This document shows, in pieces, positions 18,222-27,045 of a stretch of 61,293 nt of DNA. Numbering within the stretch: position 1 is the first letter of the stretch; each line of letters starts with the position of its first letter. The notes below the pieces were generated by a model. That model did no database searches and was not told the origin of the DNA. It saw only the letters and a list, made by a program, of their open reading frames with translations. Both the position numbers and the translations under genes were made by a program. Source of the stretch: a candidate division WOR-1 bacterium RIFOXYB2_FULL_37_13 (GTDB taxonomy: Bacteria > Margulisbacteria > WOR-1 > XYC2-FULL-46-14 > XYC2-FULL-37-10); assembly GCA_001771535.1 (NCBI GenBank), contig MEUB01000009.1, positions 1-61,293 on the forward strand, written 5' to 3'.

Positions 18222-20689
18222 TTTTCCTGTAAAACTTCTTCTTTAACTGGAGCTTCTTTTGAAGTTGAAATTTGTTTGGAGGTAAAGATGATTTTTTCAT
18301 CTTTTAAATCAGCCTTAATTTGTGAGCCAAAGGTGATTTTGCCGCGTAATACATCTTCAGAAAGGGCATCTTCTATATTATCTTCAATTGTTCTTCTTAA
18401 AAGCCTAGCTCCGAATTTTGGATCAAATCCCTTTTCCACTAAAAAGTTTTCTGCTTTTTTAGAAATTGTTATTTCCATTTCTTTTTCTTTAATTCGTTCA
18501 TTTACATCATTTATCATTAATTTGACAATTTCACCCAGATCTTCTTTTGAAAGAGGCGCAAAGACAACAACTTCATCGACGCGGTTTAAGAATTCAGGCC
18601 TGAATTCTTTTGAAAGTTTATCCAAAACGTCTTTTTTGGTTTTTTCATAATTCGCGTGGGCGTCGTTTCGATTTATAAAACCAATTGAATTTTCTTTATT
18701 AAAAAGTTCTCCGCCAATGTTACTTGTCATTATAATTACAGTATTTTTGAAATCGACTTTGCGTCCCTGGGCATCTGTTGCTGTCCCGTCTTCCAGTATC
18801 TGCAAAAGGATGTTCATTATATCCTTGTGAGCCTTTTCAATCTCATCAAGCAGTACGACCGAATGAGGCTTTTTGCGTACAGGTTCGGTTAAAAGGCCCC
18901 CTTCTCCATGGCCGATATATCCGGGAGGAGAGCCCAAAAGCCTTGAAATCGTATGAGCTTCCAAGTATTCTGACATGTCTATTCTTACCATCGCGTCGGG
19001 ATCCCCAAAAAGAAAGTCTGCCAGTCTTTTGGCAAGCTCTGTTTTGCCGACGCCGGACGGTCCAAGAAATATAAAAGAACCTATGGGCCTATTTGGATTT
19101 TTTAGCCCTGTCCGAGCCCTTCTAATCGACTTTGAAATTGTGGTTATTGCTTCTTTTTGTCCTACGACTCGCGATCCCAGCTCGTCCTCCATTTTAAGCA
19201 GCCTCTTGGTCTCTTCTTCTGTGAGTTGGGTTACTGGAAATCCTGTCCACGAAGAAACAATTTCCGCTATTACTTCAGAATTTACAATTGGATATTCATC
19301 ATACGGTATAGCAGAACTTTTCTTTGCTATTTCTTCATATTGAATTTTTAATTTTGTTTCCTGGTCTCTCATTTCTGCTGCCGATTCATATTCCTGATTT
19401 TGGACGGCAGCTTCTTTTTTGATTTTTATTTCTTCTAATTTTTTGTTTAGTTCTATGAGCTCTGGAGGGGCGACACTTGCTTTAAGCATGATTTTTGATG
19501 ATGCTTCGTCCATAAGATCAATTGCTTTGTCCGGCAGTTTTCTTTCCGACATATAACGATCTGACAGGCGAGCCGCGGCCACTAATGCGTCTCCTGTTAT
19601 GCGAACCTTGTGAAACTCTTCATATCGGGCGCGCAATCCCTTTAAAATTTCAATCGTTTCAGGAACCTTGGGTTCATCAACTATTACAGGCTGAAATCTT
19701 CGTTCAAGCGCTGGATCTGACTCTATTTTTTTACGGTATTCATTTAAGGTTGTTGCCCCGATCACATGGATTTCACCGCGGGCTAACGCGGGCTTTAATA
19801 TATTGGCGGCATCCATGGCTCCCTCTGCGGCGCCTGCTCCTATTAAGGTATGGACTTCGTCTATAAAGAGTATTACTTTGCCTGATTTTATGATTTCCAT
19901 CATTATTTTTTTTAGCCGTTCTTCAAATTCTCCCCTGAATCTGGTTCCAGACACAAGCAGCCCCAAGTCCAAAGCTATAATCCTTTTATCTAAAAGAAGG
20001 TGTGGGACATTTCCTGATACAATCCTTTGAGCAAGCCCCTCGACTATAGCTGTTTTCCCAACTCCAGCTTCGCCGACCAGGACCGGATTGTTTTTCTTTC
20101 TGCGTGAGAGTGTTTGTATAACTCGTTCAATTTCTTTATGGCGGCCAATTACTGGATCAAGTTTTGATTCTCTTGATAACAGAGTTATATCCCTTCCAAA
20201 AGTATCAAGGACCGGAGTGTCAGTTTTTTTTGGGAAATTTTTGGGCAGTATTGTTTGTTGTGTCATTATAGAAATTAATTGCGTCCTTGCCTGCTGCAAT
20301 GTAATGTTAAAATCCTTTAAGATCTCGCTCACTGTTCCTGACCCTTCTCTTAAAAGTGCCAAAAAGAGATGCTCTACTCCGATGTAGCTATGTCCTAAAT
20401 TTCTTGCCTCTTCCCATGATAATTCAATAACTTTTTTTACAGTATTTGAGAATGGAATTTCTATATTTACGGTAATTGATTCCTGGATAATTTTATCTTC
20501 AAGTTTAGTTTTTAAATCACCAGGAGCCACATTAAATAATTCAATGACTTTAAGTATAGAAGGCTCGTTTTCTTTTAACATCCCCAGCAGAAGATGTTCT
20601 TTTTCCACTTGCGAGGATTTTGTCCTTTTGGCTTCTTCCTGAGCAGCCATGATAAGGCGAATTGCGTGTTCAGAAAATCTTTCAAACAT
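18218..20689 (-). CDS. clpC: ATP-dependent Clp protease ATP-binding subunit ClpC
   Basis: An 823-residue Hsp100 unfoldase. It has two Clp N-domain repeats ([20 protein letters not shown] and the second repeat from about residue 80), AAA1 with [15 protein letters not shown], a UVR domain ([19 protein letters not shown]) that marks ClpC rather than ClpA/B, and AAA2 with [15 protein letters not shown]. The start at 20689 fits the family; 34 extra in-frame codons upstream do not. TATACT on the minus strand (20697-20702) ends seven bases before it. No ctsR or mcsAB genes are beside it, so regulation differs from Firmicutes. Confidence 0.95.
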   Translation of the reverse strand: MFERFSEHAIRLIMAAQEEAKRTKSSQVEKEHLLLGMLKENEPSILKVIELFNVAPGDLKTKLEDKIIQESITVNIEIPFSNTVKKVIELSWEEARNLGHSYIGVEHLFLALLREGSGTVSEILKDFNITLQQARTQLISIMTQQTILPKNFPKKTDTPVLDTFGRDITLLSRESKLDPVIGRHKEIERVIQTLSRRKKNNPVLVGEAGVGKTAIVEGLAQRIVSGNVPHLLLDKRIIALDLGLLVSGTRFRGEFEERLKKIMMEIIKSGKVILFIDEVHTLIGAGAAEGAMDAANILKPALARGEIHVIGATTLNEYRKKIESDPALERRFQPVIVDEPKVPETIEILKGLRARYEEFHKVRITGDALVAAARLSDRYMSERKLPDKAIDLMDEASSKIMLKASVAPPELIELNKKLEEIKIKKEAAVQNQEYESAAEMRDQETKLKIQYEEIAKKSSAIPYDEYPIVNSEVIAEIVSSWTGFPVTQLTEEETKRLLKMEDELGSRVVGQKEAITTISKSIRRARTGLKNPNRPIGSFIFLGPSGVGKTELAKRLADFLFGDPDAMVRIDMSEYLEAHTISRLLGSPPGYIGHGEGGLLTEPVRKKPHSVVLLDEIEKAHKDIMNILLQILEDGTATDAQGRKVDFKNTVIIMTSNIGGELFNKENSIGFINRNDAHANYEKTKKDVLDKLSKEFRPEFLNRVDEVVVFAPLSKEDLGEIVKLMINDVNERIKEKEMEITISKKAENFLVEKGFDPKFGARLLRRTIEDNIEDALSEDVLRGKITFGSQIKADLKDEKIIFTSKQISTSKEAPVKEEVLQEK

Positions 20690-20765
20690 ATTAAAAAGTA
20701 TAACATCTGCGCAAGTTTTAGGCAATTGTTTACGATTATTATTAAAAGAATCAGGAGATAAATTA

Positions 20766-20999
20766 ATGAGTTTAGATGGAGTTAATTCCAATATAACACC
20801 GCAATCAGTAAAATGGATACCTTCCTCCGGGGTTATAGACGTTGCTGGTTACATTCCCGTTAAGCCTAATATCCCGCTTCCTAAGAGTTTACAAACTGAC
20901 ATAGAATTTTTTACTACCTTAGCCAAGGTTTTGGAGCCAAAAAATGATAATTCTCCTGAAATAAAAACTATATCTCCTGGTGTTTCTGCGGTAACATAA
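20766..20999 (+). CDS. Small protein of unknown function
   Basis: A 77-residue protein, start at the ATG at 20766 behind an AGGAG site at about 20753. Pro- and Ser-rich sequence ([29 protein letters not shown]) with a short helix ([16 protein letters not shown]). No family, signal peptide or cysteine is seen. It is transcribed away from clpC and its end overlaps the 3' end of the convergent kinase gene by 32 bases. The good ribosome-binding site is the main support for it being real. Confidence 0.45.
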   Translation: MSLDGVNSNITPQSVKWIPSSGVIDVAGYIPVKPNIPLPKSLQTDIEFFTTLAKVLEPKNDNSPEIKTISPGVSAVT

Positions 21000-23178
21000 C
21001 AATAAAAGAAGTCCCTTCCCCTGGTTTGCTTTTAACTCTGATTGATCCGGCATGTTCTTGAATTATTCGTAAAGTAATTGGCAGTCCCATTCCTGTTCCT
21101 TTTACTTTTGTTGTAAAAAACGGATCAAAAAGAGACTTTAAATGTTCCTCATCTATTCCAGGACCGGTATCTGTGATTTCAACAAAGATAGCATCAATAG
21201 ATGTAGGCTGTTTCTTTGTTTTCCCTTCTCCCCATATTCTTGACCCGTCTTCTTTTAGATCTCCCTCTTTTGTTTCATCCGCATATACTACTTTCCCTGT
21301 ATCTGTTTTTACTATAAGCTCGCCATTTTTATCCATAGCTTGAATCGCGTTTAGGATTAAATTAACAAAAGCTTGTGATAATTGTTGACTGTCGCCTGTA
21401 ATCTCCGGCAATTTTGAAAATTTTGTGCTGACATTAATATTATTCTTTTTGCATTCGCTTTCAAATAACAGCAGGATTTCTTCAAGAATCATAGTAACAT
21501 CAGCTTTCCCCATTTCAGGTTTGCTTGGCCTGCCAAATTTTAAAAGACTTTCGGCTATCTTATTTATCCTTTCAATTTCGGTTGGAACTATTTGCGCAAA
21601 TTTTTCTCTAAATTCCTTGTCTTCCCACCTAGTTTGCATAAGCTGTGAAAAAGTCCGAAGTGAAACCAGCGGGTTTTTTATTTCATGCGCCATCCCGGCT
21701 GACATAGTGCCTAACGCTGCCAATTTCTCTGAAAGGATTAACCGATCCTGGCTGTCTCTCAGGTAGCGTATCATTTTATTAAAAGCAAACGCGAGCTTCC
21801 CAATTTCGTCAGGCGAATCAACATCTATTTTCGTGTTAAGATCTCCCTTGGAAATGGATTCTGTTCCTAGTGTAAGTTTGTGAAGAGGATTTTCTATGCT
21901 TTGTGCCAGAGAAAGTCCGGTAATTACGGTTATTATGATTCCTAAAATTACAAACAAAAGAGAATTTGTCTCGAGTTGGCGCATTTTGTAATATGCATCT
22001 TTTAATGGCTCTTCAATAATTACCGCTCCGCCAAATTTTTTAATTGGAGAAAAAGCACCTGCTTTTATTTGGCCAAAGTCATCTTCCCCTAAAAGACCGG
22101 AACCCGATTGTCCGCTTAAAGCTTTTTTTACGGGGGGAAAGTTTTTCAGGTTTTGTTTTAGGTAAATCCTTGTTTTGTCAGGATGGGCAATGACTGTCCC
22201 GTTTGAGTCTACAACAAAAACTATTCCGCTTTTTCCTGGCCTTTTATTTTCGACAATATTTTGGATTACTTTTTCGTTAAAAGTATCCATTGTTTCGATT
22301 TGATCTTTTATGTTTTTCGCTGTTTCCCTATAGCTTGAAAAGATTGACTCTTGAAGCGCTTGTTTGCCCAGGTTTAAAGTAACAAGAGTTGTTATTTCAA
22401 AAAGAATGACAATAATAAGGACAAAAATAAAAATAAGTTTAAACAAAATCCTGCTGCGGAAAAAACCAAAAGGATTTTCGGCTAACAATGAGTTGGAGGG
22501 TATGATTTCTGCCAAGGTTATATTTATAACTCCAAGTAAAATAGAGCTCCAAGAGGCCAATAGGTAATAACTATTTTGGGTTGATAAATAAGCAACCATC
22601 GGTAAGAACGAAAAAAATATTAAAAAAGCGCCAAGGCTTTCGTGGAGCAAAAGAGTCTTTTCCCCTCCTTTTTTTTTAAAGGCGGTAAAAAAAGCTGTTA
22701 TGGAAAGAATAAGCCACATATTTGACCATACAGGCCTTAAATATAGAGGTATGGAAAAATTTACTATGGGCTCTACTACTTCTACCCTGTAAATTAAACT
22801 TATAGATGACGCTCCCACCCTATAAAACATAGTTAAGGCCGCGACGGCAAAAATCCAAAGGATATAGTTTATAACTTTCGGGTTAAAACGATATTTTATA
22901 AAAACCAGAATAAGAAAAGCATCTATAATAAGGTTATATGAAATAAGCCTTTGGATGAAAATAAGAGTTGATAGGGGCTTGTCTAAATTATAAAGCATCT
23001 GTGATGCTATAACTAAACATGGGTATATGGTAAACGAAATAAGGACAAGGCTTAGCGTTAAATCTTTTTTTTGTCCAGACTCAGAAAACTTTTTTGCAAA
23101 AGCAAAAGACGCAAAAAATAAAGCCCCCACGCTGAAGATTTCCATGAAAATATTTATTATAGTTATTGTTGATAGCAT
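20968..23178 (-). CDS. Membrane sensor histidine kinase with Cache-like domain and HAMP
   Basis: A 736-residue kinase. Residues 1-225 hold about seven membrane segments, 245-265 another, and 270-400 an extracytoplasmic Cache-like domain (GIVFVVDSNGTVIAHPDKTR). A further segment at 405-425 leads into HAMP (NPLHKLTLGTESISKGDL). The phospho-accepting His is H498 in MAHEIKNPL. N box: NLILNAIQAM; G boxes: DTGPGID and GTGMGLPI. It is the last gene of a four-gene run with SLH envelope proteins, 34 bases after the preceding stop, and no response regulator is encoded nearby. It probably senses an envelope signal; this is inference. Confidence 0.85.
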   Translation of the reverse strand: MLSTITIINIFMEIFSVGALFFASFAFAKKFSESGQKKDLTLSLVLISFTIYPCLVIASQMLYNLDKPLSTLIFIQRLISYNLIIDAFLILVFIKYRFNPKVINYILWIFAVAALTMFYRVGASSISLIYRVEVVEPIVNFSIPLYLRPVWSNMWLILSITAFFTAFKKKGGEKTLLLHESLGAFLIFFSFLPMVAYLSTQNSYYLLASWSSILLGVINITLAEIIPSNSLLAENPFGFFRSRILFKLIFIFVLIIVILFEITTLVTLNLGKQALQESIFSSYRETAKNIKDQIETMDTFNEKVIQNIVENKRPGKSGIVFVVDSNGTVIAHPDKTRIYLKQNLKNFPPVKKALSGQSGSGLLGEDDFGQIKAGAFSPIKKFGGAVIIEEPLKDAYYKMRQLETNSLLFVILGIIITVITGLSLAQSIENPLHKLTLGTESISKGDLNTKIDVDSPDEIGKLAFAFNKMIRYLRDSQDRLILSEKLAALGTMSAGMAHEIKNPLVSLRTFSQLMQTRWEDKEFREKFAQIVPTEIERINKIAESLLKFGRPSKPEMGKADVTMILEEILLLFESECKKNNINVSTKFSKLPEITGDSQQLSQAFVNLILNAIQAMDKNGELIVKTDTGKVVYADETKEGDLKEDGSRIWGEGKTKKQPTSIDAIFVEITDTGPGIDEEHLKSLFDPFFTTKVKGTGMGLPITLRIIQEHAGSIRVKSKPGEGTSFIVMLPQKHQEI

Positions 23179-23212
23179 TTATTTGTTGTTCCTGTTTTCT
23201 TCCTTTATTTAT

Positions 23213-24049
23213 TTACGGAGTCACATTCAGGACTATGTTTTTTTCTCCGATGTTTCCGTCATTGTTTATAGCGTAAATAGTTAAAGATTTTTCTCCTCTT
23301 TTAACAATTGAGGGCACTATGGCATTTAAAGAAAACTCATTATAATTTTTTTTAATTAATTTGACATTTTCCCCCAATGCTAGGCTTCTTAAATCCGCAA
23401 AAACTTCTTTTATTCCTATTTTTTCGTATGGGCTTATGACTTTTGCTGTTATGGTAATAGGAGTCTCTGCTCCCGCTTTAACAGTTTTCGGATAAATATT
23501 CAATTCTATTATTTGCGGTGATTTGTCAACTATAATTGTTGTTTTTGAAAGAGCCAGCCATCCATTTTTGTTTATTGCTTTAACGGATATTTCTTTATCT
23601 CCCAAAGAAATATTTGGACTGACGTTTGATTGCAGGGAATAGATATTGTCTCCTGCCACTTGATCTCCCCATAATCCTGTATCAACCAGTGTTGCCTCTT
23701 TTAATTTCCCAATATTTTCCAAATCAGCCCTGACACCCTTTATATTTGTAGGGCCTTCAGGGTCATCTATGAGTGCATAAAGCTCTAAAACCGTTCTTCC
23801 GTCCGGCGGGATTCTTTTTGGCACTACTTTTACATATTTAATGGAAGGAACAAGCTTTATCTTGTTTATTGCACTTAAATCATATCCTTTTGTCCATGAA
23901 AATAAGTTTCCGATTTTTTGCCTAACAAATTTAGCCGCGGAAATTATGTCTATGGCATCTCCTTTTGAAATGACTTCTTCCCCAAAAGAAGACACGGCAA
24001 TTACAAATAACATGAAAATCGCTATAACAATTTTTTTTCTTATTGCCAT
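23213..24049 (-). CDS. Secreted protein with Ig-like (choice-of-anchor-X-like) domains
   Basis: A 278-residue protein with a signal peptide (residues 1-23). Residues about 75-175 resemble the bacterial Ig-like repeat of 'choice-of-anchor X' proteins: VVPKRIPPDGRTVLELYALIDD, then ATLVDTGLWGDQVAGDNIYS. A second beta-sandwich region fills the C terminus (LNIYPKTVKAGAETPITITA). It starts two bases before the stop of the upstream SLH-barrel gene. A related domain ends the first gene of the operon, so the products may share a binding partner. Periplasmic or surface location inferred. Confidence 0.6.
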   Translation of the reverse strand: MAIRKKIVIAIFMLFVIAVSSFGEEVISKGDAIDIISAAKFVRQKIGNLFSWTKGYDLSAINKIKLVPSIKYVKVVPKRIPPDGRTVLELYALIDDPEGPTNIKGVRADLENIGKLKEATLVDTGLWGDQVAGDNIYSLQSNVSPNISLGDKEISVKAINKNGWLALSKTTIIVDKSPQIIELNIYPKTVKAGAETPITITAKVISPYEKIGIKEVFADLRSLALGENVKLIKKNYNEFSLNAIVPSIVKRGEKSLTIYAINNDGNIGEKNIVLNVTP

Positions 24050-24051
24050 TA

Positions 24052-25749
24052 TTATTTATTTTCCTTGATTTTTCTTAAAATTTCATCTGCTTCTGCTTTT
24101 GTTACAGGTTTGTCGGGATAAAAATAACTACTCTGTCCAACCATTATTTTTTTATCCGCTACGGCTTTTATGTAAGGAGCAAAGGGATGATCTGCCGGCA
24201 CATCAGTGAAAACAGCTTTTGTGACCTGAGACAGAGGGATATCCAGGGATTTTGTAACCCAGCTTGCGAATTCTCCCCTTAACATTGGCGCATTGAGCGC
24301 GATTTCTTTGTCCGGTTCTGCGTCAATTACTCCTATCGTTATCAATGCTTCAAGTTTTTCTTTTCTTATAGTAATTATTTGTATATCCTTTTTGATTTTT
24401 TGAATATCATCTTTTGTTGTCGCGTTTTTTAATTCTTCTTCCGCCTTTTTCTCTTCGACAATTTCAACCTTGCTTTTTCTTAAAACTTTGATATTGGCAG
24501 TATCGCTAAAATCATCCAAAGAGGCTTTAATTGCTATCAGATTTTTTCCTATTTGTAATGGAAAAACAACTTCAAATCTGTTGTTTTTATCTAAGATAAC
24601 AAGTTGATCGTTTACAAAAACCTTTGTCCCATTTTTTGCTTCTCCACTTACAATTAGGCTGTCTTTATAAGTTGTGATTTCTCTTGGGATATCTATTTTC
24701 AGCATTGGTGCTGTTTTTTCTTCTCTTTTCTTTTCTTCTTTACCGGTTTTTGTAAAAGTCCAGATGTTTGGATCATATGATATCGAAAAAATATAGGATC
24801 TAGAGTCTTTTAGTAAATCATATGATGAAGCAAAATCTATTCCCCATTCTCCGGGATTAAATCCCAGGCCAAAACTGCTTGTGTTGCCGGAAGCTTCTTT
24901 TACGATAAAACCTCCGCGAAGAGAGAGATAATCTTGAAAAATCCATTCCAATCCAAAATGGCCAATTCCTTGTGATATCATGGAAGATTCTGCATCAAAG
25001 TTTATAAAAATCCTATTATTTTCTGAATAGACAGGAGCATTTTCCTTGTCGACCGGTTTGAGGCTTATACCGCTTCTTAAAATTGCCGGAACCCCTTCAA
25101 GTCCTCCTGTGTTCCAGTCAATGACCCCTCCATCATTAACGTTTTTGCCTTTTGGCATGGTATTTTGAATTACAGCGCCAAAAGAAAACCATGATGATGG
25201 GTTATAAAGGAATCCAAAGTCGAGTTCCCATCCTCGTGTTATTTTATTTGCCGATCCTGTCAAATCAAAGCTTCCAGTTGCCAACTGAGAAAGAATCGAT
25301 TTGAAATTTAAGCCTAATCCTATTGATTGGGAATTTGGAACCTTACTAATTATCGGAATGGAACTCAATTTTGTCCCAACAGAAAAAAGAATTATGCTGC
25401 TTGAGAAATCACCCGCCCCCGATTCATTTATGACAAGGTCTGAGATTTTTGAACGGACATATCCTATCCCCAGCGTAATGCCCGATCCTGTTGGAAAAGC
25501 TTGAGCGGCAGATAAATTGTTGAAATCTTTTCCGGATAAAATTATCCCTTTTGACCAGGGGAGTCCGCCGGGGTTGTAAAATAAAGTATTGGGGTCTCCT
25601 ATCATTGCGGAAAAAGCCGCTCCCATGCCTAATGGATGAGCGCCTAATTCGGTGTTAAATACCTGATCACCCAACTCGGGAAAAGTCAAAGAAAAAGAAA
25701 TAACCTGTAAGAGTATAAATAAAGTTAAACTTAATAGGGTTTTTTTCAT
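24052..25749 (-). CDS. PorV/UPF0164-like outer-membrane barrel with Ig domain and one SLH domain
   Basis: A 565-residue protein. Signal peptide at 1-22. Residues about 25-340 look like an FadL/PorV-type barrel: ELGAHPLGMGAAFSAMIGD and LFYNPGGLPW are the N-terminal signature of that group. A short Ig-like domain follows (VSGEAKNGTKVFVNDQLV), then a charged helical linker, then one SLH domain near the C terminus (RGEFASWVTKSLDI, FTDVPADHPFAPYIKAVADK). The family barrel is known to sit in the outer membrane; SLH domains bind secondary cell-wall polymers or peptidoglycan. The protein probably ties outer membrane to wall. The ATG overlaps the upstream stop by four bases. Confidence 0.75.
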   Translation of the reverse strand: MKKTLLSLTLFILLQVISFSLTFPELGDQVFNTELGAHPLGMGAAFSAMIGDPNTLFYNPGGLPWSKGIILSGKDFNNLSAAQAFPTGSGITLGIGYVRSKISDLVINESGAGDFSSSIILFSVGTKLSSIPIISKVPNSQSIGLGLNFKSILSQLATGSFDLTGSANKITRGWELDFGFLYNPSSWFSFGAVIQNTMPKGKNVNDGGVIDWNTGGLEGVPAILRSGISLKPVDKENAPVYSENNRIFINFDAESSMISQGIGHFGLEWIFQDYLSLRGGFIVKEASGNTSSFGLGFNPGEWGIDFASSYDLLKDSRSYIFSISYDPNIWTFTKTGKEEKKREEKTAPMLKIDIPREITTYKDSLIVSGEAKNGTKVFVNDQLVILDKNNRFEVVFPLQIGKNLIAIKASLDDFSDTANIKVLRKSKVEIVEEKKAEEELKNATTKDDIQKIKKDIQIITIRKEKLEALITIGVIDAEPDKEIALNAPMLRGEFASWVTKSLDIPLSQVTKAVFTDVPADHPFAPYIKAVADKKIMVGQSSYFYPDKPVTKAEADEILRKIKENK

Positions 25750-26978
25750 TCTACAACTAAAACCTTTATATTTTTATAATCTTTCCAGCCTAGATTATCA
25801 CCCGCGATTATATTTATGTTTTTTTCTCCAGTTGCTTCTGCCGAGGCCAAAAACTTGATTGTATAATTTCCGTCTCCTTTGAGAGTGTCCCCATTTGTCC
25901 CGTCATCATACATTTGCACGTCAGCAAAATTGTTCAAGGATGAAAGATCTGATTTTACGTAAAGGATTTTCTCCAACCCATCCCTATTCCTGGTCATAGC
26001 ATTAATTGTTATGGCGGAGGGGGTGTTAATTGTTATCGATTCGGGGGATGCTTTGGCACTGAGAATTTCGGGAGGAATATTGATTTTCGCAAAATCATCG
26101 TCCGTATACTCTGTCTGGAAATCATATAATTCTTTTTTTAGGGAGGCAACTCTTTTTAGCCGAGACAAAAGAATAGCTGTTTCTGCCCTGGTTATATCCC
26201 TGTCGGGTTCAAAGAGAGGAGAGTTTAAAGATATTCCTTTTATAAGCCCCAGAGCTTTTGCAATTTTAAGTTGTTTAAAAAGCGGGTGGATCAAAGGGAC
26301 ATCTTCAAAAAAATCGATAGAGACGACTTCATTAATAGAAGGTTCTTCCGCCTTTAAACAAGTTACAGCTGCTTCTGCTCGGCTGATATTTATATCTATT
26401 CCAAAACTGCCGGTTGTGTCCGCTTCCATATAGCCTTTGTCCGCAACTGCCTTTATATATCGGGATCTCCAATGTTCTTTTGGAACATCTTTAAAAGGGT
26501 CTTCTTTTGGATTGTCTGTCATAAGACCCTGCGCTTTGCATAGCCATGTCGCAAATTCTCCTCTTGTGGCACTGTCATTCATGTAATAATTTCCGTCCGG
26601 AAATCCTTCCAGTATTCCAAGAGTCGCAAGAGCTTCTATCTCTTTTTTTGCCCAATGAAACCTTCCATTGTATAAGTTGCTTAAATCTGGAAATGAAATT
26701 AAACGTAAAACTCTGAATTGGCCGATATCTTGAATATTAATAAGGTTCTTTCCGGGATGCAGGATAAACGCGCAATGTAAAAGATTGTTTTTCAGGTTAA
26801 GCAGGACATTGTTTACCCTGATTTTTGTTGTATTTCCGGCTTTTTCTTTTATTTCTAAAATATCCTGGTATGTTATAAGAGTGTCTTTAATATTTGAAAG
26901 TTCAAATAAAATCGCGTGTGAAACGGCAGCCAGAAAAAAAATGAAAGAAATTAATAGCAAAAGAGTTTTCTTTTTCAT
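25746..26978 (-). CDS. Secreted triple-SLH protein with C-terminal Ig-like domain
   Basis: A 410-residue protein with a signal peptide (1-22) and three SLH domains at about residues 98-155, 160-212 and 222-275. Their hallmarks are FHWAKKEIEALATLGILEGFPDG, TRGEFATWL, FKDVPKEHWRSRYIKAVADKGYM and ITRAETAILLSRL. The last ~100 residues resemble the Ig-like domain of the 23213-24049 gene (DVQMYDDGTNGDTLKGDGNYTIKF). It is the first gene of the operon that ends with the sensor kinase. Probably a cell-wall-bound periplasmic or surface protein. Confidence 0.75.
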   Translation of the reverse strand: MKKKTLLLLISFIFFLAAVSHAILFELSNIKDTLITYQDILEIKEKAGNTTKIRVNNVLLNLKNNLLHCAFILHPGKNLINIQDIGQFRVLRLISFPDLSNLYNGRFHWAKKEIEALATLGILEGFPDGNYYMNDSATRGEFATWLCKAQGLMTDNPKEDPFKDVPKEHWRSRYIKAVADKGYMEADTTGSFGIDINISRAEAAVTCLKAEEPSINEVVSIDFFEDVPLIHPLFKQLKIAKALGLIKGISLNSPLFEPDRDITRAETAILLSRLKRVASLKKELYDFQTEYTDDDFAKINIPPEILSAKASPESITINTPSAITINAMTRNRDGLEKILYVKSDLSSLNNFADVQMYDDGTNGDTLKGDGNYTIKFLASAEATGEKNINIIAGDNLGWKDYKNIKVLVVE

Positions 26979-27034
26979 TGAAAGCTATTTTAACAGGGCT
27001 TAAAATTGTTTGCAAGAGAATCATTATATGATAA

Positions 27035-27040
27035 TATAAT
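27035..27040 (+). promoter_or_regulatory. -10 box of smc
   Basis: TATAAT ends five bases before the ATG at 27046. Transcription would begin at or one base beyond the start codon, so the message would be leaderless; no Shine-Dalgarno sequence precedes the gene. The start codon is well supported because the protein begins MHLKFLEIKGFKTFAD, the usual SMC N terminus. Confidence 0.6.
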
Positions 27041-27045
27041 GGCCG

